64,000 nucleotides of DNA, from contig MPNW01000064.1 of NCBI GenBank assembly GCA_011800805.1, positions 143,803-207,802 of the forward strand, written 5' to 3'. The position numbers and the translations under genes were made by a program. The stretch comes from Hirudo medicinalis (taxonomy: Eukaryota; Annelida; Clitellata; Hirudinida; Hirudinidae). Position 1 is the stretch's first letter, and each line of letters starts with the position of its first letter. Shown here piece after piece: positions 21,040 through 31,325 of the stretch. The notes under the pieces were generated by a model that was given only the letters and a program-made list of their open reading frames with translations, was not told the DNA's origin and did no database searches.

Positions 21040-21838
21040 AAGAGTCGTAGTAGTAGTATTTTATTAATGGCAAGCTATTTGTCCAGCCTTTCCCTGTTTG
21101 CTCTTTTCTGTAAATCTTCGACAAAGTTAATAGGAATGAGCGCTTCGATTGTTTCTAACGGCGCGAGCTGCTTTTTCTTCATCAGATAGAGCCTAGCTTG
21201 TGGTTTGTTCTTACTCGTATCTAAAAGAAAATAACAATTTCTTGCTTCGTTATTATTTGCAATTGTTCTGAGTGCTTGATACAAGCCATGAGCTTCTGTC
21301 GTATGGAGGTTCTCCACACTCCATCTGTAGTGACGCAATGCCGCAGCAGATTGCAAGAGCCTGCGCCTGGATCTTCTCGTAGACGCTCTTGATTCGTTCG
21401 TTTCCCAGATCAACTGGTTCGCATCCATAGTCCATTACAGATCTGGTGGTGGCTCGGTACACTTGCAGTAGACTCGACATACTCGCTCCCCATGAGCTGC
21501 CAGATATTGCTCTCAAGGCATTAAGCATCTTTGTTCTACTGTTTGAGCGTGGGCGCTCCAAGTTAACCTCTCGTCTAAGACTATGCCCAAGAAGGTAGCA
21601 GTATTGGAAAGCGAGAGGAGCTCGTTGCCGATACTAAGCTTGACGTTGGCGTCCATTCTGTTTCTATGGAAAAGAATTGCTTGCGACTTACTAGTGGATA
21701 TTTTAAAACCATTGAATAAGAACTTGGCTGTTTAGTTCAGTTGTTTTTGCATGCGGGACGTAATATCATCCAGTTTGGAACCGGTGGACCAAAGGGCGAT
21801 GTCGTCTGCATACTGGCACTTTAGAATGAACACTTTGT
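21040..21838 (-). mobile_element. 5'-truncated non-LTR retrotransposon, reverse transcriptase 3' part
   Basis: Read on the minus strand, the element begins with the reverse transcriptase catalytic motif QYADDIALW (about 21789-21815). It continues through KLDDITSRMQKQLN, KISTSKSQAILF and a thumb block ERIKSVYEKIQAQALAICCG, then a C-terminal tail to about 21075. Several frameshifts split it. It ends in a short ACTACTAC tail near 21045. The 5' end abuts an ATT microsatellite. It resembles Jockey/CR1-type LINE polyproteins; dead and truncated. Confidence 0.7.
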
Positions 21839-21898
21839 TATTATTATTATTATTATTGTTGTTATTATTGCTAGCATTATTATTATCATCATCATCAG
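21838..21898. repeat. ATT/ATC microsatellite at the LINE truncation point
   Basis: Imperfect runs of TTA/ATT turning into ATC triplets, directly at the point where the LINE coding match stops. Confidence 0.8.
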
Positions 21899-21950
21899 TT
21901 GCGGATAGTGCGGGCGGGGAGAGCCATGATCCCCCGTGACTTTTAAAATC

Positions 21951-22100
21951 TAAGACAAAAAAGTAAATTTTTATTTAAAAAAACTTTATTTCAATAATTT
22001 ACTATTATGGACGAAACAAAAAAGACAAAAAAGTAAATTTTTTAAATAAAAATTTTTTACTTTTACTTTATTTCAATAATTTACTATTATGGACGAAAAC
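21951..22100. repeat. Tandem duplication, unit about 70 bp
   Basis: Two adjacent copies share GACAAAAAAGTAAATTTT and CTTTATTTCAATAATTTACT followed by ATTATGGACGAAA. The copies differ by a short AT-rich insertion. Confidence 0.8.
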
Positions 22101-22837
22101 AATAGCTATGGTAAAGCTACTATTGTTGTTGATCTATTGTTGTAGTCTTGTAACTTCTCAAAAATCGTTATCATTAAATAGGTAATGATGGGTAAACTGG
22201 CATGAAGTTAAAGATGTTAGGCGAGCAATCTCAAATTTTGTAGATTTTATATATTGGACAGAATGATTTATATTCAAATGTTAGAATGATTCCATCAGCA
22301 ATAGCTGGCAATGAAAAGTTTTTATACTCACGAAAGTTTAAAAACTTAAACCGTCTACTATGCTGACAGACTGAATGGACATACATCAAGATATTGAAAT
22401 TCAGTGGTCGTCATATCTTTAAGAGCGTCGCATTTTTAAGCGCGATGTTTTTATCGCCAACATTTATCGGAAACATCAATTAGCATACAAAACTTGAATT
22501 TTCAGGTCTATTGGCTGAGAGATTTCTGTTCGTGATTATTTCGTAGTCCCATAAGGTGGTATTCTCGTTTATATTTACCGCACTTTGGGTTGTGTACCAT
22601 TTTTGGGAACTTCACAACCAAGCTCATGGCTTACCACCCAATGAACTAGTTACCTCTGCTATTTTCGTAACGAATACGAGAAATATTAGGAGAAGACGAA
22701 AATAAAAACTAAAATTATTTATGGAACGAAACTAAAATAAAACCTACAATTAATTTCAAAACGAAAATAACTAAAATAAAAAAGCTCCGAATAATTATGC
22801 ATTTGTTGAAATAGTTTTGTTAATTGTTCTAAAACTA

Positions 22838-23029
22838 TGTTATATGGTTCTGGGGCACTCTGAAGCTGGTGAGAAGTTGCAGCGGGTAGCTTGTCGTAGT
22901 GAAGTTGTAGAAACTTTATTGTAGAAAGACTGTAGTTAAGTTCCTTAATTGCTCAAAGTTGGCAGTTACAGTACTTGATTATTAAACTATTAACTATTGT
23001 CTTTGTTTAATTCCACAATTTTCAACAGC
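22838..23029 (-). mobile_element. Solo LTR, about 192 bp
   Basis: Bounded by TGTTATATGG and TTTTCAACA, so the ends are TGTT/AACA. Read on the minus strand it carries an AATAAAG motif and matches the split LTR at 13993-14823. No internal sequence flanks it and I found no target duplication. The sense strand is inferred from the AATAAA. Confidence 0.6.
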
Positions 23030-24029
23030 AAAAGTAGAAATACAAAATAAATTATATTATTATTCCATCTATTGCTACAAATAGCATAATGACTGAAAAC
23101 TATAAGTGACTCCTTATAGAAGAATATATATATATAAGAAAATATCGGAATCCTGGAAAAAAGTTGCGATACGGCACATTCGATAACAATTCTGACGGCA
23201 GGGTTAGAGTAACAGCATGGGACAGTACATTTTATAGAGAATGTTTTCAGTCTTGTACGAGCGAAGTCTGGTGCAGATCTCGAGATGATCTTAGATTATA
23301 CTTGGGAATGTCCGATGTTCTCACAAAATATGTAATGAATTGGGTGGGTAACAATTGATTAGCTTATTTGAACATGAATATACCAAGCTGGAAGATGTTT
23401 AATTGATGTTTCTAATTACGTATTGTCGAAAACGAAAATAAAATCTAAAATCATTTTCCACAACGAAAATAACATTGCTGGCTCTCCTGTTAAGTAGGTC
23501 CAAATATTAATTTGGTGCCAGCGCCATGCTACTTGCCGTTATATGGTTTATGGTTTCTTGGGCCTTGCCACAGACTCTACAATTGTCATCAATCTATTGC
23601 TTGGATATCTTGCGTTGGAGTTGCCCCGTATTTAGTGACTCGTCCTGAAATCCATGATCAAACTTTCAGTTTTTCCTTTGAGCCCATCTTTTCTCAACCA
23701 AACACAATTCAGAAATCAACAAATGATTTTTCGAGGCTACAAAAAATTGTCTACAAAAAGAATTAATGATTAATAATTAATCGACTTCTATTCTGCTGCA
23801 CGTAACCTCAGTCGGAAGCCCTACAAATATTATTTTTCAATAGAAGTAAGAGGCATCGTATTTTCTTTATATATTGTGGTTTAATATTACAATCTGACTT
23901 TTATTTAAATTTATGATTATGATTTTGTCTATACTGTGTATCCGGTCCGGCATTGTTTACGGAAATTACCTGTCTTTGTCCTGTTCCTAAACAAGTGCGG
24001 GGTACTGTGCTATTAGTGCAGAAATTCCA

Positions 24030-24462
24030 ATGGATCCCGAAGAAGAGTTAAGCAATCTCGTAATAGATGGCAGAAATCGTATGAGTGTGGCATGCTGCTC
24101 TTGCGATAGTATTATATTTAGACCACAGACTGCGCGTTTCGTCCAGAAAGAGGTAAGACATTGATCCCCTACTAAAATCAAAATCACGACTAATACCTAT
24201 TCTTGGAAAACTTTAGGTGTTACTGCCAGTAATGGAAAGGAAGTCGCTAAACGAAGCCAACACCAAATGCGATCGGGTCATTGGATGCTGGGTCGTGGAC
24301 GACATGTACGCCTTCGAAAATATAGGCTTCTCGCACACCGTTCGTCAAACAAAATACCTAGCTTGTGCTGATTGCGAAGTAGGTCCGGTGGGATGGCATG
24401 ACATCAGGAACCCAAAGGAATTCTTCATAGCTCTCTCTAGAGTCAACCACAAACTTCAATGA
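24030..24462 (+). CDS. RABIF: RABIF/MSS4, Rab-binding guanine-nucleotide-release factor, 2 exons
   Basis: MSS4 binds nucleotide-free exocytic Rab GTPases in the cytosol and acts as a weak exchange factor or Rab chaperone. Exons 24030-24152 and 24217-24462 join in phase 0 to give 122 residues (human 123). The zinc site is visible as Cys22-x2-Cys25 and Cys91-x2-Cys94 (CADCEVGPVGWH). Family blocks are GRNRMSVACCSCDS, DDMYAFENIGFSHTV and FFIALSRVNHK. The gene lies tail-to-tail with SMYD4, their coding ends 213 bp apart, so the 3' UTRs probably overlap or nearly do. The start is the first ATG and gives the family's acidic N-terminus. Confidence 0.95.
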
Positions 24463-24675
24463 TGACTGCTTTATAAAGTAGACATTACCAAATCTACTTT
24501 TAGTTAACCTTCAATATATATATATATTTTTTTATTAGATATGATAAACTAAATATTAGATTTTGAACATTGACATTTAAATATTAATTGTTGGCATGTT
24601 TCATCATGCATCAGAGAAGCAATGATGCAATGTCACTCATGAAGTTGGGCATCCATCATAAAACTGAAAATCTTT

Positions 24676-26592
24676 CTAAAATGTGTTTAAGCAGCAATTG
24701 GCCATCATACTGTAGCATTGTTTGAGAGATTCTTGGCCTCTGGCAAATTCATTCCATGGTTCACAAACTTCTTGATTAAGAGACTCCAAATAGGTACAAA
24801 TACCAGATGAAGCTTCACTAGGTTTGAGCAGTAACATCAAATCATATGCTTTCTTAAATATTCTTTCAGCTTCAGTTATAAATGTCTTCTTAGCTAGTAG
24901 GTCTTGACTTTTTCCACAATTATAGCAATGAATTAAAGTATCATTTTGTTGTGCTTTGAGGGGGTAGGTACATTCAGAGCATTTCCACTGTGGTAACTTT
25001 TTTAAGCTGTCAGCAAAAGTTGGCCAATCTTCTTTGCAAGCAGAACAACAACAATCAAAAAAATATTGGGGATTCAAGTATTTGTTTCGTTCCTCTCTAG
25101 AATGCAGTTGAAAAACTACTCCATAATTATCTGTTACTTCAGATCCCTTGCTTATTACAGATATAGCTCTGACAATACAAATATCTTTGTAAAAGTTTCT
25201 TGTTACAACTGGATTGCAAGAGTGATTGAAGAGACTCAGAGTTGCATATATTCCTGCACCTAATTCTCTTGGCACAGAATCTACAACTGAAGAGCGATTC
25301 AGTACAAACTCAGATATTTCATGTGCATTGCAAGGGAAAGATTGAAGATGATTTAACAGCAGTGCAGCAACATGCAATTTAACATCGAAACATTCACTTC
25401 CTTGAAAATAAGAAGTCTTTTCAATGATTCTTAAAATATATATAGCAATAACAGATCTCCTGAACAGATCATTTACTGACCTCTTAGAATCGTTGGTCAA
25501 TAGATTGCAGATGGCACCATAATCATTCCCATTGTACTTGCCCTCAGGTTTTGCAAAATCTTTTTGAGCAACATAATGTTTTATTTCTGATGCTGAAATA
25601 CGTAATATTGTCCTAGTTACTAATCTTGAAAATTTGTCAAGCCCTGACATTTCCAAAGCTTCCATTATCAAGCATTCATATCTGTGGAAAGATTTTTTTG
25701 CATTAATCATGCATTTGTCAGAGCAGAAAACCGAATGCACACAGGAAGTACAGGGTAGCGGATTTTCAACACAAGTTAAACAATAGTGGCAATGTGTCAG
25801 AAATCTTTCTGGTGCAAGAATTGATGCAAATGGCTTTTCGATTAAAATTATTTCCCCTGGCTTGATATCTCTTAATGCCTGAATATGTCTGCCTTTTGTT
25901 CTATCATAGGCCACTTCACATGATGATGACAAATTTGGATAGCTGGGATTGGATCCTCTTTGAAATGTTGGAATAACTTCTGATTGTGTCAACATTTGCT
26001 CAGAATCAGTCTTAGTGTGATCAAATAATTTCAATTTTGAGCTGAGGGTTTCACCTAATTTTCGCTGATTTTGGGATTTGCAGAGTTCGAATGCTTCTCT
26101 GTAGCAGTCCTCAGCAAGAGATAGATTATTCATAGCTTTAAGGCAATCCCCCTTCCTATCAAGAATTTTTGGTCTAAGATTGAGTGGGTAATTATTTTTA
26201 ATGGCCAAATCAATGTCTGCTGCTGCTTCTGCGTATTTTTTAAGTCTGTACAGTGCGGCAGATCTGTTAGCAAAAGCCAGTGGAAGGCAATTCGCGGCAT
26301 CAGTTTGAGTAGCGTAACACAGACTTTCTGTGTACTTTGATAACGCCAGTATCATGTCACCATTTTTAAAAAATTCGTTTCCAGCTGCTCGCAATTCCTC
26401 AGATTTCTGAGCATCTTTGTTAGATCGGAAAAGTCCCTCGCTGAATGAAATGGATTTTGACGCGTCCAAGTTCAGCACAAACTCAACTCTTTCTAAGTCT
26501 GTCGCAAAAGATTTAAACTTTCTTGTCAATTCAACTACATCAAGCATCTCTATTCTTTTATTTAATGTAGCAAAAACCTTTTCGAACGACAT
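24676..26592 (-). CDS. SMYD4: SMYD4-like SET and MYND domain lysine methyltransferase, single exon
   Basis: SMYD4 proteins are TPR-SET-MYND methyltransferases; substrates are poorly known. The 638 residues show TPR repeats at about 64-185 and the start of a split SET domain at 234-260 (GRHIQALRDIKPGE). A MYND zinc finger spans 268-307 (Cys268, 271, 281, 284, 290, 294, His303, Cys307). The SET core has NHSCNP (456-461) and NYG (489-491), and a post-SET cysteine cluster lies at 514-519. A further CxxC pair sits at 538-541 and 556-559. I start at the ATG at 26592; the open frame extends three codons further, but only to a TTG. The protein lacks the roughly 150-residue C-terminal helical region of vertebrate SMYD4 (about 800 residues) and has no intron, unlike its neighbours. 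Confidence 0.9.
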   Translation of the reverse strand: MSFEKVFATLNKRIEMLDVVELTRKFKSFATDLERVEFVLNLDASKSISFSEGLFRSNKDAQKSEELRAAGNEFFKNGDMILALSKYTESLCYATQTDAANCLPLAFANRSAALYRLKKYAEAAADIDLAIKNNYPLNLRPKILDRKGDCLKAMNNLSLAEDCYREAFELCKSQNQRKLGETLSSKLKLFDHTKTDSEQMLTQSEVIPTFQRGSNPSYPNLSSSCEVAYDRTKGRHIQALRDIKPGEIILIEKPFASILAPERFLTHCHYCLTCVENPLPCTSCVHSVFCSDKCMINAKKSFHRYECLIMEALEMSGLDKFSRLVTRTILRISASEIKHYVAQKDFAKPEGKYNGNDYGAICNLLTNDSKRSVNDLFRRSVIAIYILRIIEKTSYFQGSECFDVKLHVAALLLNHLQSFPCNAHEISEFVLNRSSVVDSVPRELGAGIYATLSLFNHSCNPVVTRNFYKDICIVRAISVISKGSEVTDNYGVVFQLHSREERNKYLNPQYFFDCCCSACKEDWPTFADSLKKLPQWKCSECTYPLKAQQNDTLIHCYNCGKSQDLLAKKTFITEAERIFKKAYDLMLLLKPSEASSGICTYLESLNQEVCEPWNEFARGQESLKQCYSMMANCCLNTF

Positions 26593-28600
26593 TGCGGACA
26601 ATCCACTCCTTATTTGTATAAAAGTAAATACCTTTAAAACACCAAACAGTATTGTTCGCTACTAATATTAAAATTGATTTTTAATTAAAATTTGATGATA
26701 AATATAGACAAATGAAATTTGTTGGCAGTGTTCAACGTACGAAATATGCTACTCTGACGACATTGGAAAAATATAGGTCCATCCTGTTATCATGTAATTA
26801 TTTGACAAATAATTTTTTTTCTCATTAAAGACCAATGACATAAAGAGCTTTTAAATGTTTTCGTTGTGCAAGAATAAAATATGAACCAATTTTGAGTGTG
26901 AAGTCGGTGTTTTCGTTTACATCATATAAAAATTGTTAAGATATATGTAAATCCTTTCATTATCATATAACGTTTATGTTAAGTGGCATGATGTTAATTT
27001 TGTTTTGTTTTGGTCGCGCTTTTGCGTCACTCAGGCTCCAGCTACTGACCATATTGACGCTCTTGTAGGCTTGCATAAGCCAAGTGTCGGACGATACGTG
27101 CTGATTCTTACTGAACGTTCTTACTGAAGGACGTCGCAGATCTGATTATCCATTCATTATAAATTTGTTTTCAATTGCAATTAATTCAAGTGTTTTTAAT
27201 ATTTTGAGTAAATAGTTTGAATTATTTCTAAAGGGTCAAAATTAAGGTTCACAGTGTTGCCTTTGTTATTAACGAAATTAAGGCACGCAGTGGATTTTAA
27301 TGGAGGCTTTTTGCAATCTGCTAAAACGAATATAACAAAACATGAAACAATTGACCTTCAGAATATTCGAACTTTTGAGGCCTTTGCAATTTTGCAAATG
27401 AGAAAAATCATCTAAAGATGGAACAACACTAATATTGTTAATAACAACAATATTTATTGCTGATAACTGATTGTCAACTAGTTAGCAGCTAATGTATTGC
27501 GCCCATATGCGTAGCGACAGTTCAGTAGCCTTAATTCTTTGGAGTGCATTAGTTACATGGAACATTACACGTAAAATCAACACATCTGACATCTTGGATT
27601 TTGCAGAAATTTGGCATATTTGCTAACCTAGATGGGTAAGTTAAAAAATTAAAATTTTAGATTATTTGGTCGATCGGTGTCAGAAATATGGGTCGTTGAA
27701 CTTTGACCGAATGCCAACATTTCGCTATGGTTGAGAGGCTTTAAGTTTGATTCTGGAGCATCTAGAAGGATAATATTTATATAAAATTAAAGGTATTTGA
27801 AGACTCTATTTGGGCAACCGTAGACTATTTTATTTTCAATATTTAAAAAATATTGTCAATTAAAACCATTGAACCAGGCTAAACACAAGTTCATACAAAA
27901 ATTATTTATTGAATTATTTTTTCACTTATTTAGAACATTATAAAGAACACATATTTTAAAATTCAGAATGGGCACTCCTTTTAATATTTTAACGTACTCA
28001 TTTAACGTGGAATGGTTCCTTCACGAAGTCTCGTTGCTGGCAGATGTGACGGAGATGTTGTAAGGAAAAAGAGACGGAAGGGTAAGCATATTGACGAGAA
28101 TTTATTTATTTATTTGTTAGTAGAGGCAGACATGGGGTACTTCTACTTGTACTTGGACCACAATACTCATTGTTCCCATGTTATTAAAAAGCATGTTTAT
28201 TGACGCTTATTTGCTTAATTGGATTTGTGAGATTAAACTTAGCAAGATTACAAATTCTTTCTTATTCAAATTGTTTGAAAAATGACACGATTTTGGTATC
28301 AAATTAAATGGTCTGTGCCCAAAATATAAAAGGACACTTCGAAACACTTGATAATTTACACGTTCTACATAATCCAGTTTTTTAAAGTTTCACGGGATGT
28401 TTGATGTCCAATAAAGTTATTACTTAGAGCATTTGATGAAACAACATTTTCGCAATATTTAAAAACTCTCAATGTGTTTTGCGGGGCAAAATAAGAGATA
28501 AAGTGAAAGACAAAAGTCAACAACTTCAATAAGTCAATAACTTCAAACATTTATTTTTTTGTTCGACAAAAGGAAATTATATTTCCATTTTGTATCATGT
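26593..28600. other. Intergenic region upstream of SMYD4
   Basis: AT-rich sequence that should hold the SMYD4 promoter and 5' UTR. A short plus-strand frame beginning at 27968 (MGTPFNILTYS) has no family match. I see no RNA gene. Confidence 0.4.
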
Positions 28601-28639
28601 CATATAACACAGAAATTTAATTTCAAAATTTGAATAGAT

Positions 28640-29090
28640 TCCAATGAAAAAAAGTTGGACAACATGGCTAAACTTTTTGGCCACTCTTATTTGAATCAGT
28701 CAAATCAGGCAAAAGGTTATGCGACAAGTCTGGTTACCCAATATTTGCCATTAAGTAAAAACTCTGATTGTTTCACATTCTGACAACTAATCACAAAGAT
28801 TATCTGGATAAATTGTATGGACTTGCATTAAGAGCCCTTAGCGTTCCAGTTTCAAGTGCCTCAGTGGAAATATTATTTAGACATGGATATAGCCACTGAT
28901 AGAAATTTTGGGCTCCTAGGCACGGCGGCCACGGGCCCCTATGTTATGTAAATTTTGTCATGGAAAAGCAAAACAAAGGTCATGGTTGTAATATTATAAT
29001 ATTTTGAAACCCGGGCGGGCCCCAAAAAATTGCCGGACCCACGGGAAACTTCCCCTTACCCCCATCTCGGCGGCCCTGGTCATGGAGTCA
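28640..29090 (+). mobile_element. hAT transposase remnant
   Basis: Around 28800-28890 a frame reads SVPVSSASVEILFRHGYS, the C-terminal dimerisation motif of hAT transposases (P-x-S-S-A-x-x-E). Downstream, 28905-29090 is a sharply GC-rich stretch with GGGCTCCTAGGCACGGCGGCC, perhaps the element's 3' end. Frames upstream are broken. Dead. Confidence 0.6.
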
Positions 29091-31325
29091 TTATGAACTC
29101 CAGAATCTTGGCTTCCCTACTGTTGCTAAAGTGTAACTCAAACATTGTGATAACATTATTTTTTTAAGTTGCTATATTTTGGAAAAATAAACTTGATATC
29201 ATAAACCTTGTCGCAAATTGTCTTTGACCTCTGAGTGCAGAGGTATAACTTTGTCACTTTGTGTAAGGCAATAAGAACGAAGCACGAAGCAGCAAAAATA
29301 ATTGAAAAGTTGTTCATTCACTGAAACAAAGGAAGAATGCCTGTCCACCATGATTAGAAGCTGATAATGACTTGGGAGAATATGAACAAACATGTACCCA
29401 AAAACAGAACGAAAAAGCCTTCGCAGAAGAATTTGAAAATTTGTTTGATGTTGCCCACGGCAATATGCTCTCGAGATGATAGACGTTCAGGGGTTTTTGC
29501 TCGCTCAACGAGAGCCTGGAAGGCAAGGATGTGTGATTGGACTTGACAAGAAGCTTGAGAAGAAGGTAAAATAAAAGCAAACAGAAAGAAATATGAACAA
29601 CCAGAAAAAGGAAAACAAGTTAACAGTTGAAAAGGAAAATGTCTGAAAATATTGTTGGAATCGACGTCTTCCTCCAGTGCGGGAGAGGAATCGGATAGTA
29701 ATGATCACGTCCTAACGCCAAGGACATCTGGCAGTACCACATCTGTGCCAGAAAGAGGCAGGAAGTTGATAATCACCCAAGAAATGCTGTATACTCTTGA
29801 TAGGGCGAATATCAGTGACAGGCAGACTGTCCACACAGTTGCATCATTGATTTCAGCGACATGATATTCAAGAGTACTCTTCGAATCGTTCATCCTTACG
29901 ACCTTACGATGCCAAATCGGAAATGTGAAACGTCTATCACCATCAGCCTCAACTCTTCATCATTGCATTTTATATGGAATTGAATTTTGCAATTGGAATA
30001 AAACAAAATTTGTTTGCTTAGTTTTTCAATTAATTTCTTTACTTATGAATTTAATTATTACAGTTATTATTATCTATAACCGATAAAGCTATACCAAACA
30101 GTTATGCTAGTTGAGCACACCCCAAGCATTACTGAAAATCCCAAACAAAAATTGTGGAGCGCTTTTACGTCAAATGGAACCAATGTAGAGGGCGCCCGTC
30201 AACAATCCTTCGAATTTAGAATGTCCACCATATAAGGACCACCCGTCTGCATGCTAAAGTTTATTTCAAATGTTATGAAATATTTCTTACCTTTATATCT
30301 TTACCTGATGAATTTTGACACAATTTTATGCAATTTTTGCTGTTCTTTAATTAAATGTACAAAAACGTTTTCCGAGTTTTCAAATGAATTAATTCGTATT
30401 CTGAAAGGTAATTTATGGAGCTCAAACATATAATCTTTGCACGAACCTGTCTCGCTCACAACAATTTGATATATATGATTAGGAGATTCAATTAAAATCA
30501 TAAACTAGAATTATAATCAATGTTCTAAATACTGTGATAAATTTAACTAATATATAAGTAGGTGTAATTTTAAAGCAAAACTAACATCACCAGCATTGCC
30601 AGTGATTAACTTAACTGGGAATTACTGGCAGAATTACAAGTGATGAACCATATTCATGACTATGGTTATAACTAACACAAAGTGTATGCAAAAGGCAAGA
30701 AAATGTCCATCAAATATTATTAAGAGCAATTCATCTGGGATATACATGAATTTGACAAACCCAAAATGACATGAAATATCACTTGGATTTTTAACTCAGT
30801 TTAAAATAAAGTTGCACCATATTTTGCACATACTGCCTCATATTAACTATAAAAGTTTTTCAAAAGGTCAGAAAAAGTTTATCTGAAGCCTCTTAAAAGC
30901 TGATGTATAACATCACAGTAACTACCTTATTATTTCAAATGGAAAATTAATTACAAACCTACAGTATAAAAGTCAAACAAATTAATTAATATTAATGACA
31001 TTCTCAACTTGACAATATCAACTAATTTGATAAAAAAAAATGCTTAACGGACATAATAACATTATGAGACATTGAAAACATTTTGAGATGTGCAATAAAT
31101 AATGTCTTGAGGAATGAAGAAGTGAGATTCAAAATAAATCAAAGTAGCATAGCAAGCAAAAACAAAACATGCTGCACGATTCTGGATTTTTGTGATGAAG
31201 CAAGCCACAGAACTTGGTGCAAATGTTTCTAGAAAAATCAAAACTGTTTATTTATAACTGGATCATCAGTTTTTGCCTTCTTCCCAGCATTTATGTTTAT
31301 TGTAAGTGATGCAACATCAACTTAT
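29091..31325. other. Intergenic region and APP 3' UTR
   Basis: The part next to 31325 should be the APP 3' UTR (minus strand). A plus-strand open stretch at about 29650-29862 encodes a serine/acidic-rich segment (TSSSSAGEESDSNDH) then QEMLYTLDRANISDRQTVHT; I do not recognise it with confidence. Nothing else identifiable. Confidence 0.4.

Noticed and set aside
21838..21898. CRISPR-like or satellite array
   Set aside because: Simple trinucleotide microsatellite without spacers; no CRISPR array exists in the window.
26417..26665. Plus-strand frame over the SMYD4 start
   Set aside because: Shadow of SMYD4; no family resemblance.
27968..28203. Possible small gene (MGTPFNILTYS or MVPSRSLVAG frames)
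   Set aside because: No homology, no supporting splice partner, and codon use like the surrounding AT-rich DNA.
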